DNA of 64,000 nucleotides from UBA1924 sp963976625 (GCA_963976625.1 CAXBLA010000002.1:1-64000), one strand, 5' to 3'; counted from the stretch's first letter, positions 1 through 9,428 are shown. Notes: generated from the letters alone by a model not told the origin. Made by a program: numbers and translations.

Positions 1-619
1 CCCCGCCGTTACCGGCGTTGTAGGCTTCGATCTCTTTGCTCGTTGGTGCACGCAGGGCATCGGTCTTGATGTACGCGATCGCCAGCTCGCCGTCGACGCC
101 GGTCGGCGGGCTCACGCGATAGCCCACGATCTCGCCCGAGTTATCGAGCAGGTTTTCGAGCACAGGAAGCTGCGTCCCCACCGCCAACGGCGTGTTGAAC
201 ACACCCTTCCAAGACCCCGAGAGCCCCATCAAACGCGAGGGCGCCCGCAGCTTGGATTCGACGACGAGCACCACGGTCTTGCCAGAAGTGGTCGCGTCGA
301 CCTCGTTGACCGGAACAAACGCCCCGACATCAGCCGGCATGCGGATCTTGGTGTAGGTGCTCGAAGTGCCCAGAACCTCGAAGGTGGTCCCTGCGGGGAG
401 CTCGGCGATGGCGTAGAAGACATCCTGATCGCCGCAACGGAGCTGGGTGTTGTCGGCTTTGACGGTGCGCAGCTCGCCGGCATCCTGGGCAGCGATCATC
501 CGCTCGTTGGAGATGGCCGCGGCATTGGTCGGCAGCACAGACACACCCAACGCCAGCACGGCTGTGCAAGCGGTGGCGGCGGTCTGGATCATCTTGATGC
601 TTTTCGTATTCTTCTGCAC
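1..619 (-). CDS. Secreted SH3-domain protein, C-terminus beyond the window edge
   Basis: The reading frame runs leftward from a GTG at 619 to the window edge, so the C-terminus is missing; about 206 residues are visible. An AGGAG sits 6 bases before the GTG, which decides the start; an ATG exists in frame at 592. Residues 1-35 look like a signal peptide ending in Asn-Ala-Ala-Ala. Residues about 52-112 resemble a bacterial SH3 (SH3b) module, with Val-Lys-Ala-Asp at the start and a Tyr-Thr-Lys-Ile-Arg-Met strand, and a second similar module may begin near residue 125. Such domains usually bind cell-wall or protein ligands outside the membrane. The gene is divergent from the TolC-like gene. Substrate and exact family are not known. 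Confidence 0.6.
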   Translation of the reverse strand, partial: MQKNTKSIKMIQTAATACTAVLALGVSVLPTNAAAISNERMIAAQDAGELRTVKADNTQLRCGDQDVFYAIAELPAGTTFEVLGTSSTYTKIRMPADVGAFVPVNEVDATTSGKTVVLVVESKLRAPSRLMGLSGSWKGVFNTPLAVGTQLPVLENLLDNSGEIVGYRVSPPTGVDGELAIAYIKTDALRAPTSKEIEAYNAGNGG

Positions 620-744
620 GGCTGGCTCCTCATGCGTAGCAATCTTGGGTCGTTTGCGTCCATCCAGAGTGTACCCGCACACTCGGGTGAGGTTCTCGCC
701 GAATGGGGCACGACTCCACATTGTACCCAACCTACCGTTATCGC

Positions 745-2661
745 ATGCCCGCCACCCCCCACAATCGTGCCCGCAGCCCGCTCATGCTCATGAACAGCAT
801 CATCAGTGCAATCAGCGCGGGCGCAATCCTTGCCGCCAGCGGGTGCTCGTCGCCCATCGAGCGCCAAAGCGACAAAGAGCTCCAACGCGCCATGATCCGC
901 GCGATCGAGATCGAGGTCGAGCACGCCAAACAGAACCCCGAATCCCGCTCGCTCAGCACCACCCTCGACCTCACGAAACTGGAAATCCGCGACGAGCACC
1001 TCCAAGAGATCGAGGAGCAATACTCCATCGATGGATACCTGACTGATCTGCAGAGCCAGACGCCCGACGCCGACGACCCGATCTCGGCACTCGTCGGCCA
1101 GGACCTGATGGGCAACACGACCAAGCTCGTGGGCTTGTCGCTCGAAAAAACCATCCAGACCGCCGTCGCCAACAACCTGAGCGTCGAGCTCGCCAGCTTC
1201 GCCCCCGCGATCTCCCAGAGCGCCCTGACCCAAGCCGAGGCGGAGTTCGACTGGCTCTTCTTCGCGTCCGCCCAGTACCAAGACTCGATCATCCCCCAAT
1301 CCGGGTCTGGGTTCGGGGGCTCGACGACCTTTGTCCGCAATGCGTCGCAATCCGCCGACGGCTCCGTCGGGGTCTCCCGCAAGCTCTCGACCGGCGGGAA
1401 TCTGTCGCTCTCCAACGACATCAACTACACCAATGTCGATTCTTCGTTCTTCGGCACCCCGCCCGTGCCCAACCCAGCCAACGCGTCGAACATCACGCTG
1501 GGCGTCACCCAGCCCCTGCTCCGTGGGTTCGGCAAGCAGACCAACCTCGCCCAGATCAATCTCGCCCGCAACGCCGAGCGTTCGAGCGTCGCGTCGCTCA
1601 AATCGTCGTTGATCGACGCCGCCAGCGAGACCGAGAAGGCCTACTGGGACCTGGTCCTGCGCTACAAAGAACTCGTCATCCGCTCGAAGCTCCTCGATCG
1701 CGGGATCAAGGTCCGCGACGACATCAAGGCTCGCCGGGTGCAAGACGCCCGCCAGGCACAGGTCGCCGACGCCGTCGCCCGGGTCGAGCGCCGACGCTCG
1801 GACCTGCTTGTTGCCCGGACCAACCTCCGCAACGCCAGCGATCGGCTCAAGCTGCTGATGAACGACCCATCGCTGCCAGTGGGCTCCGAAGCGCTGATCG
1901 TCCCACGCGAGGACGCGACGAGCGAGCCGATCTCGTATTCACTGCTCGACGCGATCACCAACGCCGTCACCAACCGCCCGGAGATGGACATCGCGCTCTT
2001 GAGCATCGACGACGCGACCATCCGCCAGCAGGTCGCCAAGAACCAACGCCTGCCCAAGCTCGAGCTCCAGGCCCAGGCCCGGTTGCTCGGGTTCGGCGAC
2101 TCCTTCGGCGACGCCTACAACGACGACGACGCGACCCGCTTTATCGACGACTGGCTCCTTGGGCTGCGCTTCGAACAGCCCGTGGGCAACCGGATCGGCG
2201 AAGCCCAGTACCGCCAGTCGCGCTTAGAACGCATGCAGTCCGTCGTCGCCTACCGCCAGACGGCCCAGTCGATCGTGCTCGATGTGAAGATCGCCCTCAA
2301 CGCGATCGTCACCAACAACGCGCTCATCGCCCAGTCGAACCTCTCACGCGTCGCCCAGGGCGAGGCCTTGCGTTCGTTGGGGGTTGAGAAGGAGTTCACG
2401 AATCTGGGCTATTCTGTCGAGCGCCTCAATCTCGAACTCAACCAGCAAGAAGCATTGGCCAACGCTGAGATCACCGAAGCCGCGGCTTTGACCAACTACA
2501 ACAACGCGATCGTCGATCTGCACAAAGCCATGGGCACCACGCTCGATCGCTCGCGAATCGACTTCGTCGTCCCCGACATCAACCAGCTCGCCCCGGGCGA
2601 GTCGGCGCTTGATTATCAGGTCGAACCAGCACCCGCCAAACCGGATTCGGCCGATGACTGA
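745..2661 (+). CDS. TolC-family outer membrane efflux lipoprotein
   Basis: This 638-residue protein begins with a lipoprotein signal whose lipobox ends Leu-Ala-Ala-Ser-Gly-Cys at Cys34, so it is probably lipid-anchored in the outer membrane. The body has the long helical repeats of TolC/OprM proteins: two related halves rich in Ala, Gln, Asn and Arg, with LTQAEAEFDWLFFASAQYQ near residue 155 and paired helices about 270-360 and 490-580. It would form the outer-membrane duct of a tripartite pump or type I secretion system; no inner-membrane partner is adjacent. A longer start at 703 is open, but would put about 40 residues before the hydrophobic core; ATG 784 is also possible. The last 8 bases overlap the next gene. 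Confidence 0.85.
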   Translation: MPATPHNRARSPLMLMNSIISAISAGAILAASGCSSPIERQSDKELQRAMIRAIEIEVEHAKQNPESRSLSTTLDLTKLEIRDEHLQEIEEQYSIDGYLTDLQSQTPDADDPISALVGQDLMGNTTKLVGLSLEKTIQTAVANNLSVELASFAPAISQSALTQAEAEFDWLFFASAQYQDSIIPQSGSGFGGSTTFVRNASQSADGSVGVSRKLSTGGNLSLSNDINYTNVDSSFFGTPPVPNPANASNITLGVTQPLLRGFGKQTNLAQINLARNAERSSVASLKSSLIDAASETEKAYWDLVLRYKELVIRSKLLDRGIKVRDDIKARRVQDARQAQVADAVARVERRRSDLLVARTNLRNASDRLKLLMNDPSLPVGSEALIVPREDATSEPISYSLLDAITNAVTNRPEMDIALLSIDDATIRQQVAKNQRLPKLELQAQARLLGFGDSFGDAYNDDDATRFIDDWLLGLRFEQPVGNRIGEAQYRQSRLERMQSVVAYRQTAQSIVLDVKIALNAIVTNNALIAQSNLSRVAQGEALRSLGVEKEFTNLGYSVERLNLELNQQEALANAEITEAAALTNYNNAIVDLHKAMGTTLDRSRIDFVVPDINQLAPGESALDYQVEPAPAKPDSADD

Positions 2662-3631
2662 GATCCTCGAAGGCCCCATCGCGATCGCGCGAGGCGTTGA
2701 GCAACTCGCCAAAGGCCAGCTCGTCGCCTTCCCGACCGAGACCGTGTACGGGCTGGGCGCCGATGCGCTCGATCCTGTAGCTGTTGATCGGGTCTTCGCG
2801 CTCAAGGGGCGTCCGAGCACCAACCCGCTGATCGTGCATGTGTCCGGGATCGAGATGGCCAAGACCCTCGTTGAGGACTGGACACCGACCGCAGACAAAA
2901 TCACCAAGGCCTACTGGCCCGGCCCGATGACCATCGTGCTGCCCAAAGCCGCGTGCATCCCGGGCAATGTCTCCGCCGATGGCCCGACCGTCGCCATCCG
3001 CTGCCCGGCCCATCCGTGTGCGCTCGCCCTCATCGAAGCGTTTGGTAAGCCCATCGTCGGGCCCAGCGCGAACCCGTCGGGCCGCATCTCCCCCACCACG
3101 CCCGAGCATGTTAACGACGGGTTCCCCAACGCGGACCTCGTCATCATCGACGGGGGGCACTGCCGGGCGGGCATCGAATCGACCGTGCTCGATCTCTCGA
3201 CCGATCCTATCCGTGTCCTCCGCCCCGGCATCATCGGCGTCCACGCCATCCGCGAAACCCTCGCACAACCAGTCGAGTGCGTCACGATGGTTGATGCGAG
3301 CGAGCCCGCACGCTCGCCGGGCACCATTGGCGCGCACTACCAGCCCCGCACGCCGACCACGCTTGTCGAGTCGGACGCACTCGGCTCCGCAGAACCATCG
3401 ACCATACTGATCGCGTGGTCAATCGACGCCCACCCATCGGGCGGCGAGCTGATCGCGATGCCCAGCGCACTCGACGCGTACGCCAGCGCGATCTACCGCG
3501 CCATGCACGATGGTGACAAGGCCGGCTCCGAATCCCTCTGGATCGAGCAGCCGCCACGGGCAACAACCCCCGACGACGAAGCCATCCGCGGCGCGATTAT
3601 GGAACGGCTCAGGCGAGCGGCTCAGAACTAA
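2654..3631 (+). CDS. L-threonylcarbamoyladenylate synthase (Sua5 type)
   Basis: The product makes threonylcarbamoyl-AMP from threonine, bicarbonate and ATP, the first step of t6A formation at position 37 of ANN-decoding tRNAs, in the cytosol. Residues about 10-200 are the YrdC domain, with AFPTETVYGLGADAL, KGRPSTNPLIVHV and GPSANPSGRISPTTPEHV. The 325-residue length and a C-terminal block starting at SPGTIGAHYQP identify the two-domain Sua5 form rather than the short TsaC. The ATG overlaps the stop region of the TolC-like gene by 8 bases, suggesting translational coupling although the functions are unrelated. An upstream in-frame ATG at 2609 lies inside the TolC-like gene and is unlikely to be used. 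The gene is convergent with the PfkB kinase 12 bases downstream. Confidence 0.92.
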   Translation: MTEILEGPIAIARGVEQLAKGQLVAFPTETVYGLGADALDPVAVDRVFALKGRPSTNPLIVHVSGIEMAKTLVEDWTPTADKITKAYWPGPMTIVLPKAACIPGNVSADGPTVAIRCPAHPCALALIEAFGKPIVGPSANPSGRISPTTPEHVNDGFPNADLVIIDGGHCRAGIESTVLDLSTDPIRVLRPGIIGVHAIRETLAQPVECVTMVDASEPARSPGTIGAHYQPRTPTTLVESDALGSAEPSTILIAWSIDAHPSGGELIAMPSALDAYASAIYRAMHDGDKAGSESLWIEQPPRATTPDDEAIRGAIMERLRRAAQN

Positions 3632-3643
3632 ACTCGTTTGAAG

Positions 3644-4858
3644 CTAGTGCGCCTCGGGCACCGGCAGGTCACGCAGGAACTCGATCAGTCGAGCACGCGA
3701 CGGGCTCGCACCATCGCGGACATACGCGCCCGCAACCCCGCACGCAGCCGCGAGTGATTCGCCCAGCGGCAAGCCGGCGATCTGCGCGAAGCTAAAGCCC
3801 CCGCCGAAGTGATCGCCCGCGCCAGTCGAGATCCGAGGCTTGCGCGTGTAAGGGCCCGCGAACCAGTGCGAATCGCCGCCCGAGTCCGCCGCCCCGGCCC
3901 CGGTGTGCTGGTGGATGACCACACAGTCGAGCCCGAGCGACTCACGAATGATCCCCGCGGCTTCCGGGACCATGCTCGAAAGCGAACGGTTGTGCTCGTC
4001 GTCGTACACATCCACCCCGATCACCCGCGCGACCCGCCCACTCTCGGCCAGGTTCAATCCCAGTGTCACCGGCAGGTGCTTCTGGAGCTTGCTGATCAGG
4101 TCCATCGCGATCACGATGTCCGCATCGGTGCGCTTGGCCGGGTCCGACAGATCAATAAACATGCGCCGCTGGCGATCCGTGGACAGCTTTGGGAACACCT
4201 CGTCGCACAGCCCCTGCCAGATCCCCGGCACGCCGCCCACGAGTGTCCAGTTGACCACTGAGATCAGCGACACCTGATCGAAGATCTCAATAAGCTGTTC
4301 GAGCCCGACGACTTCTTTGATGCGATCCCATGTGACGCGTTGGACGCTCTCGGGCTTGCCGAGCATGATCTTGCCGTCGTCGAACTCGAGCGCGTCGGTG
4401 CGCCCGGGCGGGCACAGCGGGATCACCCGCTCGCACAGATCAACGAAGGGCTGGTAGATCGGGTCGACGGCGTCCCAGTCGTCCTCCAGCGACACCGCCC
4501 CGATGTAGGTCACCCCAGACCCCAACGACCCGAGCGCACTCGACAGCAACGGGCCATTGCCCCCGAACCGGGTGTCGTTGACGACGAGTTCGAGATTCGC
4601 CGAGCGATTGGCGGCTGAGCCGCAGCGGGCCGCGAACTGCGGGATGGTGTGGATGCGTTCGTAGTCGTCATGCTTCATCGAATGGCGCTGATCGACGACA
4701 TGGATGATCGAGTCGATGAACCCATCGAACCCCACGCACGAACGCAACGAGGGGCTGTCCTCGGGCCCGATCGCTTCGAGCGCATCGGCGGCTCTTTGGG
4801 CGAGTTTCGCCCGGGACATCGAAGGATCGCTACCGGCATGATGGGAGGATGGAGTCAT
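3644..4858 (-). CDS. PfkB-family carbohydrate kinase
   Basis: A 404-residue ribokinase-fold sugar kinase. The N-terminal VGFDGFIDSIIHVV and the RFGGNGPLLSSALGSLG segment fit the PfkB substrate-binding and Gly-Gly-Asn motifs. Near the C-terminus STGAGDHFGGGFSFA is the PfkB anion-hole and catalytic-base motif, with the general base Asp in Gly-Ala-Gly-Asp; the usual leading Asp is Ser here. The sugar substrate cannot be read from sequence. Start is uncertain: ATG 4858 and ATG 4819 are both in frame and neither has a strong ribosome-binding site. The gene is divergent from the pyrophosphatase gene at 4937 and convergent with the Sua5 gene. Confidence 0.85.
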   Translation of the reverse strand: MTPSSHHAGSDPSMSRAKLAQRAADALEAIGPEDSPSLRSCVGFDGFIDSIIHVVDQRHSMKHDDYERIHTIPQFAARCGSAANRSANLELVVNDTRFGGNGPLLSSALGSLGSGVTYIGAVSLEDDWDAVDPIYQPFVDLCERVIPLCPPGRTDALEFDDGKIMLGKPESVQRVTWDRIKEVVGLEQLIEIFDQVSLISVVNWTLVGGVPGIWQGLCDEVFPKLSTDRQRRMFIDLSDPAKRTDADIVIAMDLISKLQKHLPVTLGLNLAESGRVARVIGVDVYDDEHNRSLSSMVPEAAGIIRESLGLDCVVIHQHTGAGAADSGGDSHWFAGPYTRKPRISTGAGDHFGGGFSFAQIAGLPLGESLAAACGVAGAYVRDGASPSRARLIEFLRDLPVPEAH

Positions 4859-4936
4859 TTGGACACGGCCCTGTAAACGCTTCTCTGGCTGGATGGGGCA
4901 TACCATCCCACCCATCTATCGGGAGAAGGAGCCCCC

Positions 4937-5596
4937 ATGCCCACAATCGTTTTAGCAACACAGAACCCGGGCAAGGTCAGCGAGCTCCAATCTCTCCTGA
5001 GCGACACCCCCATCGATATTATCGGGCTTGACCACTTCGATCGCGCCTTCCCCGAGCCCGAAGAAGACGGCCAGACCTTCCTCGACAACGCGACCATCAA
5101 AGCCATCACCTACGCCAAGCTCACCAACATGCACTGCCTGGCCGACGACTCGGGGCTGATCATCGACGCCCTCGATGGACGACCGGGCGTGATCTCGTCG
5201 CACTATGCCTTTGATGGCGACGCCGATGGAGTGGCCGCGACCATGACCCGCGAACAGCGCGATGTGCTCAACGGGCAGAAGGTGCTGGGCGAGCTCGAAG
5301 GCGTCCCCGACGAAGAACGCTCCGCCCGATTCACCTGCACGATGGTCCTTGCTGACCCCGCTGGCAAAGTGCTCGGATCCACGGTTGGAGCCTTTGAAGG
5401 GCGGATCGGGCAATCGGATCAGGTGCCAAAGGGCGAAAACGGGTTCGGGTACGACCCGCTGTTCCTTGTTGGGCCGGACTATACACTCACCAGCGCCCAG
5501 CTCGAGCCCGCGGAGAAAAACCGGATCTCGCACCGGGCGGCGGCCGTCAAGGACATGATCGCCCTGCTCACCGACGGCTCGATCAAGTTTCAGTAA
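4937..5596 (+). CDS. rdgB: XTP/dITP diphosphatase (RdgB/HAM1 family)
   Basis: This enzyme hydrolyses non-canonical purine nucleoside triphosphates (XTP, ITP, dITP) to monophosphates and pyrophosphate, keeping them out of DNA and RNA. Family motifs are in order: LATQNPGKVSEL at the N-terminus, LADDSGLIIDALDGRPGV near residue 70, GENGFGYDPLF near 165 and a C-terminal SHRAAA. Length (219) is slightly above the usual 195-205, mostly through a loop around residues 95-130. GGAGAAGGAG lies just upstream of the ATG, a strong ribosome-binding site. The gene appears monocistronic or is followed 37 bases later by mqnE. Confidence 0.94.
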   Translation: MPTIVLATQNPGKVSELQSLLSDTPIDIIGLDHFDRAFPEPEEDGQTFLDNATIKAITYAKLTNMHCLADDSGLIIDALDGRPGVISSHYAFDGDADGVAATMTREQRDVLNGQKVLGELEGVPDEERSARFTCTMVLADPAGKVLGSTVGAFEGRIGQSDQVPKGENGFGYDPLFLVGPDYTLTSAQLEPAEKNRISHRAAAVKDMIALLTDGSIKFQ

Positions 5597-5633
5597 TCAT
5601 TGAAAACACGCGATCCCGCCGCTACGATCTGGC

Positions 5634-6962
5634 ATGACCACCATGCCCAAATCGGCCCCTGATCTTCAATCCAACACACCCATCCCCGGGCTCGATCCGG
5701 CGCTCGCCCCCATCCGCGCCAAGGTGCTCGCCGGCGAGCGCCTCACCCTCGACGACGGCAAGGTCCTCTACGAGACCCCCGATGTCTGGAGCGTCTTCGA
5801 GCTCGCCAAGATCGTCCGCGATCGCATGCACCCCGGAGTCGCGTACTACAACATCAACCGCCACCTCAACTACTCCAATGTCTGTGCGCTCTCGTGCAAG
5901 TTCTGCGAGTTCGCCCGCAAGCAGGGCGAGGAGGGCGAGTACACGCGCGATCTTGAGTACATCAAGGAACAGGGGCGTATCGCCGTGGAGTCGGGCGCGA
6001 CCGAGTTCCACATCGTCGGCGGGCTCAACCCCTATTTACCGTTTGAGTACTACACCGAGATGCTCTCAACCCTCCGCGAAATAGCACCGGGCGTGCACCT
6101 CAAAGCATTCACGGCTGTCGAACTCGTGCACCTGGCGCGGATCGCCAAGGTCTACAAGAAGCAAGACCCCAAGATCGGCGTACGCTGGGTGCTCGAAAAA
6201 CTCAAAGAAGCCGGGCTCGGGTCATTGCCCGGCGGGGGCGCCGAAGTCTTCGATGAGCGCGTCCACCGTGAAGCATTCAAAACCAAGATCGGTGCGCACG
6301 AATGGCTCGATGTGCACCTCGTCGCCCATGAGCTCGGACTCAACACCAACTGCACCATGCTCTACGGCCATGTTGACGAGCAAGACGAACGCCTCCGCCA
6401 CATGGAGATCCTCCGCCGATCCCAAGACCAAGCCCTGCATCGGCTCGGGTACGCCGGCGACCCAGACGCGTACATCGCCGACGGCATCGAAGAATCCGAG
6501 CAGATCACCGCGCCCGTCATCACGCTCAACAAGGATGGCGCCCAGCTCCCCACCCCGGCGATGTCCGACAAGGGCGGGTACTACCAGACCATCACACCGC
6601 TGCCGTTCTTCCCCGATGGTTCGGCGCTCGAAGGGCTCCCGGGCCCGACGGGCAACGAGAACCTGCGCACGCTGGCCGTCACGCGGTTGATGCTCGACAA
6701 CTTCCCCCATGTCAAAGCGTTCTGGATTATGCAGACGCTCCCGATGGCCCAGCTCATGCTCGAAGCGGGCGCCGACGACATCGACGGCACCGTGGTCTGG
6801 TACGACATCACCAAAGCCGTGGGCGAAGGCACGCACCAAGAGACGACCGAGCTGGATCTGAAGCGCTCGATCATCGAGGCCGGGTACGAACCGGTCGAGC
6901 GCGATACTTTGTACCGAAGAGTCTCAAGAGACGGCAGCCACTGGGGGGTCGGGGAGTCTTAA
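5634..6962 (+). CDS. mqnE: Aminofutalosine synthase MqnE (radical SAM)
   Basis: A 442-residue radical-SAM enzyme. The cluster motif is Cys-x3-Cys-x2-Cys in NVCALSCKFCEFAR near residue 85, followed by GATEFHIVGGLNPYLPFEYY. The ending EAGYEPVERDTLYRRV is characteristic of MqnE. MqnE joins 3-[(1-carboxyvinyl)oxy]benzoate to SAM to form aminofutalosine in the futalosine route to menaquinone. No other mqn gene is in the window, so the pathway is likely scattered. MqnC is the main alternative, but the C-terminus and the conserved GTHQE stretch fit MqnE better. The start ATG at 5634 is followed two codons later by another ATG. Confidence 0.9.
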   Translation: MTTMPKSAPDLQSNTPIPGLDPALAPIRAKVLAGERLTLDDGKVLYETPDVWSVFELAKIVRDRMHPGVAYYNINRHLNYSNVCALSCKFCEFARKQGEEGEYTRDLEYIKEQGRIAVESGATEFHIVGGLNPYLPFEYYTEMLSTLREIAPGVHLKAFTAVELVHLARIAKVYKKQDPKIGVRWVLEKLKEAGLGSLPGGGAEVFDERVHREAFKTKIGAHEWLDVHLVAHELGLNTNCTMLYGHVDEQDERLRHMEILRRSQDQALHRLGYAGDPDAYIADGIEESEQITAPVITLNKDGAQLPTPAMSDKGGYYQTITPLPFFPDGSALEGLPGPTGNENLRTLAVTRLMLDNFPHVKAFWIMQTLPMAQLMLEAGADDIDGTVVWYDITKAVGEGTHQETTELDLKRSIIEAGYEPVERDTLYRRVSRDGSHWGVGES

Positions 6963-6980
6963 CCCGAAGGGGACGAGGGC

Positions 6981-7583
6981 ATGGGCTGGTACATCTATAT
7001 TCTCATGTGGACTTGCGCGTACGGCGGCGTCTTTATCTTTATCCACTGCGTCGCTCGATCCCTAAATCCGAATCCCTGGTCCAGTGAAGACGCACTTGTT
7101 GTGGTGTGGGGAATTGTGTACGCACTGACGGCCGTGTTTTACGCGATCCCGGGTTCTGCGGTGAGTGAACTCCTTCAGTTCCCTGAAGAGATCAGCAGAT
7201 TTATTGAGACGATCTCGTCCATCGGCATTCCGAGCCTGATCACAATTTATGTCACCTCGCGTACTTGGCGATCAAAGCCCGTTGCGTGGAGCATTGTTGT
7301 TGGAACCACCCTCGCGTGCGCCATCAGCATGCTCACTGACCTCAACGGTAACATCTATATAGCCCCCATAGTCTGGAACTTCTGCTATATATTTGGCTGT
7401 TGTGTGCAGAACACCAAGGATATGAAACTCGTCCCCGAGAACCTCTGCAACGAGTGCGGCTACGACCTCTTCGGGCTCGCCCTCGACACTACCTGCCCAG
7501 AGTGCGGCTACCAAGCCAATCGAGCCCCGTGCTGCCCAACCTGTGGACAAACCATCCCCGCAGAATCCCAATCAATCCAATAA
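6981..7583 (+). CDS. Membrane protein with C-terminal zinc ribbon
   Basis: I do not recognise a named family. The 200-residue protein has about four hydrophobic segments (residues about 3-22, 37-58, 75-92 and 101-118), then a cytosolic-looking Cys-rich tail. The tail holds NLCNECGYDLFGLA, TTCPECGYQ and CCPTCGQ, three Cys pairs able to bind zinc in rubredoxin-like knuckles. The motif Cys-x2-Cys-Gly-Tyr-Asp-Leu-x-Gly-Leu followed by Cys-Pro-Glu-Cys-Gly recurs in neighbouring membrane proteins of this window. The gene uses more A/T-ending codons than mqnE, which lies 18 bases upstream in the same direction. Function unknown. Confidence 0.7.
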   Translation: MGWYIYILMWTCAYGGVFIFIHCVARSLNPNPWSSEDALVVVWGIVYALTAVFYAIPGSAVSELLQFPEEISRFIETISSIGIPSLITIYVTSRTWRSKPVAWSIVVGTTLACAISMLTDLNGNIYIAPIVWNFCYIFGCCVQNTKDMKLVPENLCNECGYDLFGLALDTTCPECGYQANRAPCCPTCGQTIPAESQSIQ

Positions 7584-7641
7584 AAAAGCGACCCGCAGGC
7601 CGCCTTGTGTTTGATTGTTATCGATCAGCTTCAGCCGCTGA

Positions 7642-8577
7642 TTAGAACTTCCAGCCGAGCCCCATGTAGTAGTCAACATCGTTGGGCTTGAAGCCGCTGC
7701 CTGGAGCGGAGTCGTGGCGGTGCTCGAAGCCGGTATTGAGCGTCATGCCCGTCTCGGCGTCCATCACGACCTCGATCCCCGCGGTGTTCACCCAGCGGAA
7801 CTCGCCCAGATCATCAAAGCTCGGGTAGTAGGTCGTCGAGGCTTTCATCTTCGTGTTCTCGGAGTACTGGTGCGTCCAGTCGAGCCCGAGGAGCCCTTCG
7901 GGGACGAACTCTTCGTTCGCGCTGCCGCCGGCTTCATAGCTCCCGCCCACACCGATGCGCCCGATGAGGGTGGTCTTGTCGTTCTTGATCAGCTCGTAGC
8001 CAACACCGAACGCGCCCGACAGGCGGTGGTCCCACGCCTGGAACTCGTCGTACTCGTACTTGCCTTGGGCGAAGTAGCGCCACTTGGAATCGGTGAGCCA
8101 GTCGTTGCGAACACTGAGCTCGCCACGCGATGTGTCCTTGTCGCTCTCGGAGCTAGCGTAGCTGTATGAGAGCCCGACGGTGGTTTCGTACTTGCTGGTA
8201 AACCGCTCGCCTTCGAGTGCGGCCCGGGCGCTGAAGCTCTCGGTGTTGCCCGATGAGCCGGTAAGACCAACGGTTGCCGACCAATCCCAGCCTTGGGACC
8301 ATGAGGTTGGATCGGCGGGGACTTCGGGCTCGGCTTCGGCTTCTGGCTGGGCCCGGCTGGTGTTTTCAGCAGCGGTGACCACGACGACTTCGCCGCCGGT
8401 GAGCTCGGCGACCGCGGCCTGCGCCGCGTTGAGCTCGGCGAGCGCGGTTTCGTACGCGATCCGGGCGTTTTCAAGGCGTTCGAGCGCCGAGGTGTCGTCG
8501 GCCATCGCCGACGATGAGCACGCGATCCCGGCCGAGATCGCGATGAGGGTGGTGGTGTGCAGTAGATTTCGGTACAT
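7642..8577 (-). CDS. DUF481 outer membrane beta-barrel protein (YdiY-like)
   Basis: The 311-residue product has a signal peptide ending near Ala-Met-Ala-Asp, a short coiled-coil at about residues 30-62 rich in Ala, Glu and Leu, then a linker and alternating beta strands from about residue 95 to the end. It finishes Gly-Leu-Gly-Trp-Lys-Phe, the terminal Phe expected of an outer-membrane barrel. The strand pattern and the VGLTGSSGNTESFS opening match DUF481, the family of the putative salt-induced E. coli protein YdiY. A GGAG precedes the ATG. The N-terminal helix is an addition that could trimerise the protein or touch the cell wall. Its actual transport or structural role is unknown. Confidence 0.8.
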   Translation of the reverse strand: MYRNLLHTTTLIAISAGIACSSSAMADDTSALERLENARIAYETALAELNAAQAAVAELTGGEVVVVTAAENTSRAQPEAEAEPEVPADPTSWSQGWDWSATVGLTGSSGNTESFSARAALEGERFTSKYETTVGLSYSYASSESDKDTSRGELSVRNDWLTDSKWRYFAQGKYEYDEFQAWDHRLSGAFGVGYELIKNDKTTLIGRIGVGGSYEAGGSANEEFVPEGLLGLDWTHQYSENTKMKASTTYYPSFDDLGEFRWVNTAGIEVVMDAETGMTLNTGFEHRHDSAPGSGFKPNDVDYYMGLGWKF

Positions 8578-8715
8578 GGTGGCTCCGCCTTTGTATCTAA
8601 TTATGGGCCTGTGGGTCGCCTATTCGTCTCATCCCCGAGACTGGCGATAGAGGAAATGCGCCGGCGGCGTTGAAGTCAACCAGATCACGCATGAAACTCA
8701 ACACCCCGATTCTGG

Positions 8716-8721
8716 TATAAA
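8716..8721 (+). promoter_or_regulatory. -10 element TATAAA, possible leaderless start
   Basis: TATAAA ends 6 bases before the GTG of the zinc-ribbon membrane protein at 8728. At usual -10 spacing transcription would begin at about the start codon, implying a leaderless mRNA. No good -35 box is visible. Confidence 0.4.
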
Positions 8722-8727
8722 CACTCC

Positions 8728-9426
8728 GTGCCCCGATCGCATACCTGCCCATCCTGCATGCAAGAACTCGCCCGGATCCGGGCGGTCCCCGACCAGCACT
8801 ACGCCCTGCCCATCGTCGTGTGCCCGAATTGCTCCACCGCATGTGTGCGGACCAAGCACCCTGACCAAGAGTTCTGGCGCGGCGTGCGATCGCTGATCCG
8901 CTCGCTGCGAGTGCTGATCGTGCAGCTGATCCTCATCGCCCTGCTCCCACTGCTGATGCTCCTCTCGATCGGGACCGCAATCAATATGATGGAAGCAAGC
9001 CCGCTGCGCACCAGCGGGCTCATCAAGATGCCCTCGATCATCGCCAGCGATCCCTACGGCGTCTCCACCGCCTGCGTGCTCGCGATCTTGTGCGTCTGCA
9101 TCATCCGCCTGAGCCTGCACCACCTGCGGGCGTGGGCAGCGCTCGGCGTACTCTGGGGCGCAGTCGGGCTGTGGACCATCGGCTTCCTGAGCCCCACCCT
9201 CTTCAAGATCACCCTTGAATCCATCTTCGGATACGAGCTGACCACCGCTCGTTGGAACCCCCAAGACATCAAGACCGCGTCGCTGGGCTTTGCCCTGATC
9301 TTCGCGGTCTCGCTGCTCGGGCTTGTTCCCGGCGCGTACTACTACTCGAGCGCGACCCGAGGGCCGCAGGCTCGATACCGAAAAATCCGCAGACGGATCC
9401 GACGCCGACGAACCAGAGAGAGCTAA
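8728..9426 (+). CDS. Membrane protein with N-terminal zinc ribbon
   Basis: A 232-residue protein of no family I recognise. The N-terminus has two Cys pairs, Cys7/Cys10 (HTCPSC) and Cys32/Cys35 (VVCPNC), fitting one zinc ribbon. Hydrophobic segments follow at about residues 60-82, 107-125, 128-146 and 188-208, and the tail is strongly basic (seven or more Arg in the last 20 residues). The start is GTG at 8728; there is no Shine-Dalgarno sequence, but a TATAAA just upstream fits leaderless translation. The next gene begins 2 bases after the stop and encodes another zinc-ribbon membrane protein, so the two form an operon. Function unknown. Confidence 0.7.
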   Translation: MPRSHTCPSCMQELARIRAVPDQHYALPIVVCPNCSTACVRTKHPDQEFWRGVRSLIRSLRVLIVQLILIALLPLLMLLSIGTAINMMEASPLRTSGLIKMPSIIASDPYGVSTACVLAILCVCIIRLSLHHLRAWAALGVLWGAVGLWTIGFLSPTLFKITLESIFGYELTTARWNPQDIKTASLGFALIFAVSLLGLVPGAYYYSSATRGPQARYRKIRRRIRRRRTRES

Positions 9427-9428
9427 CC

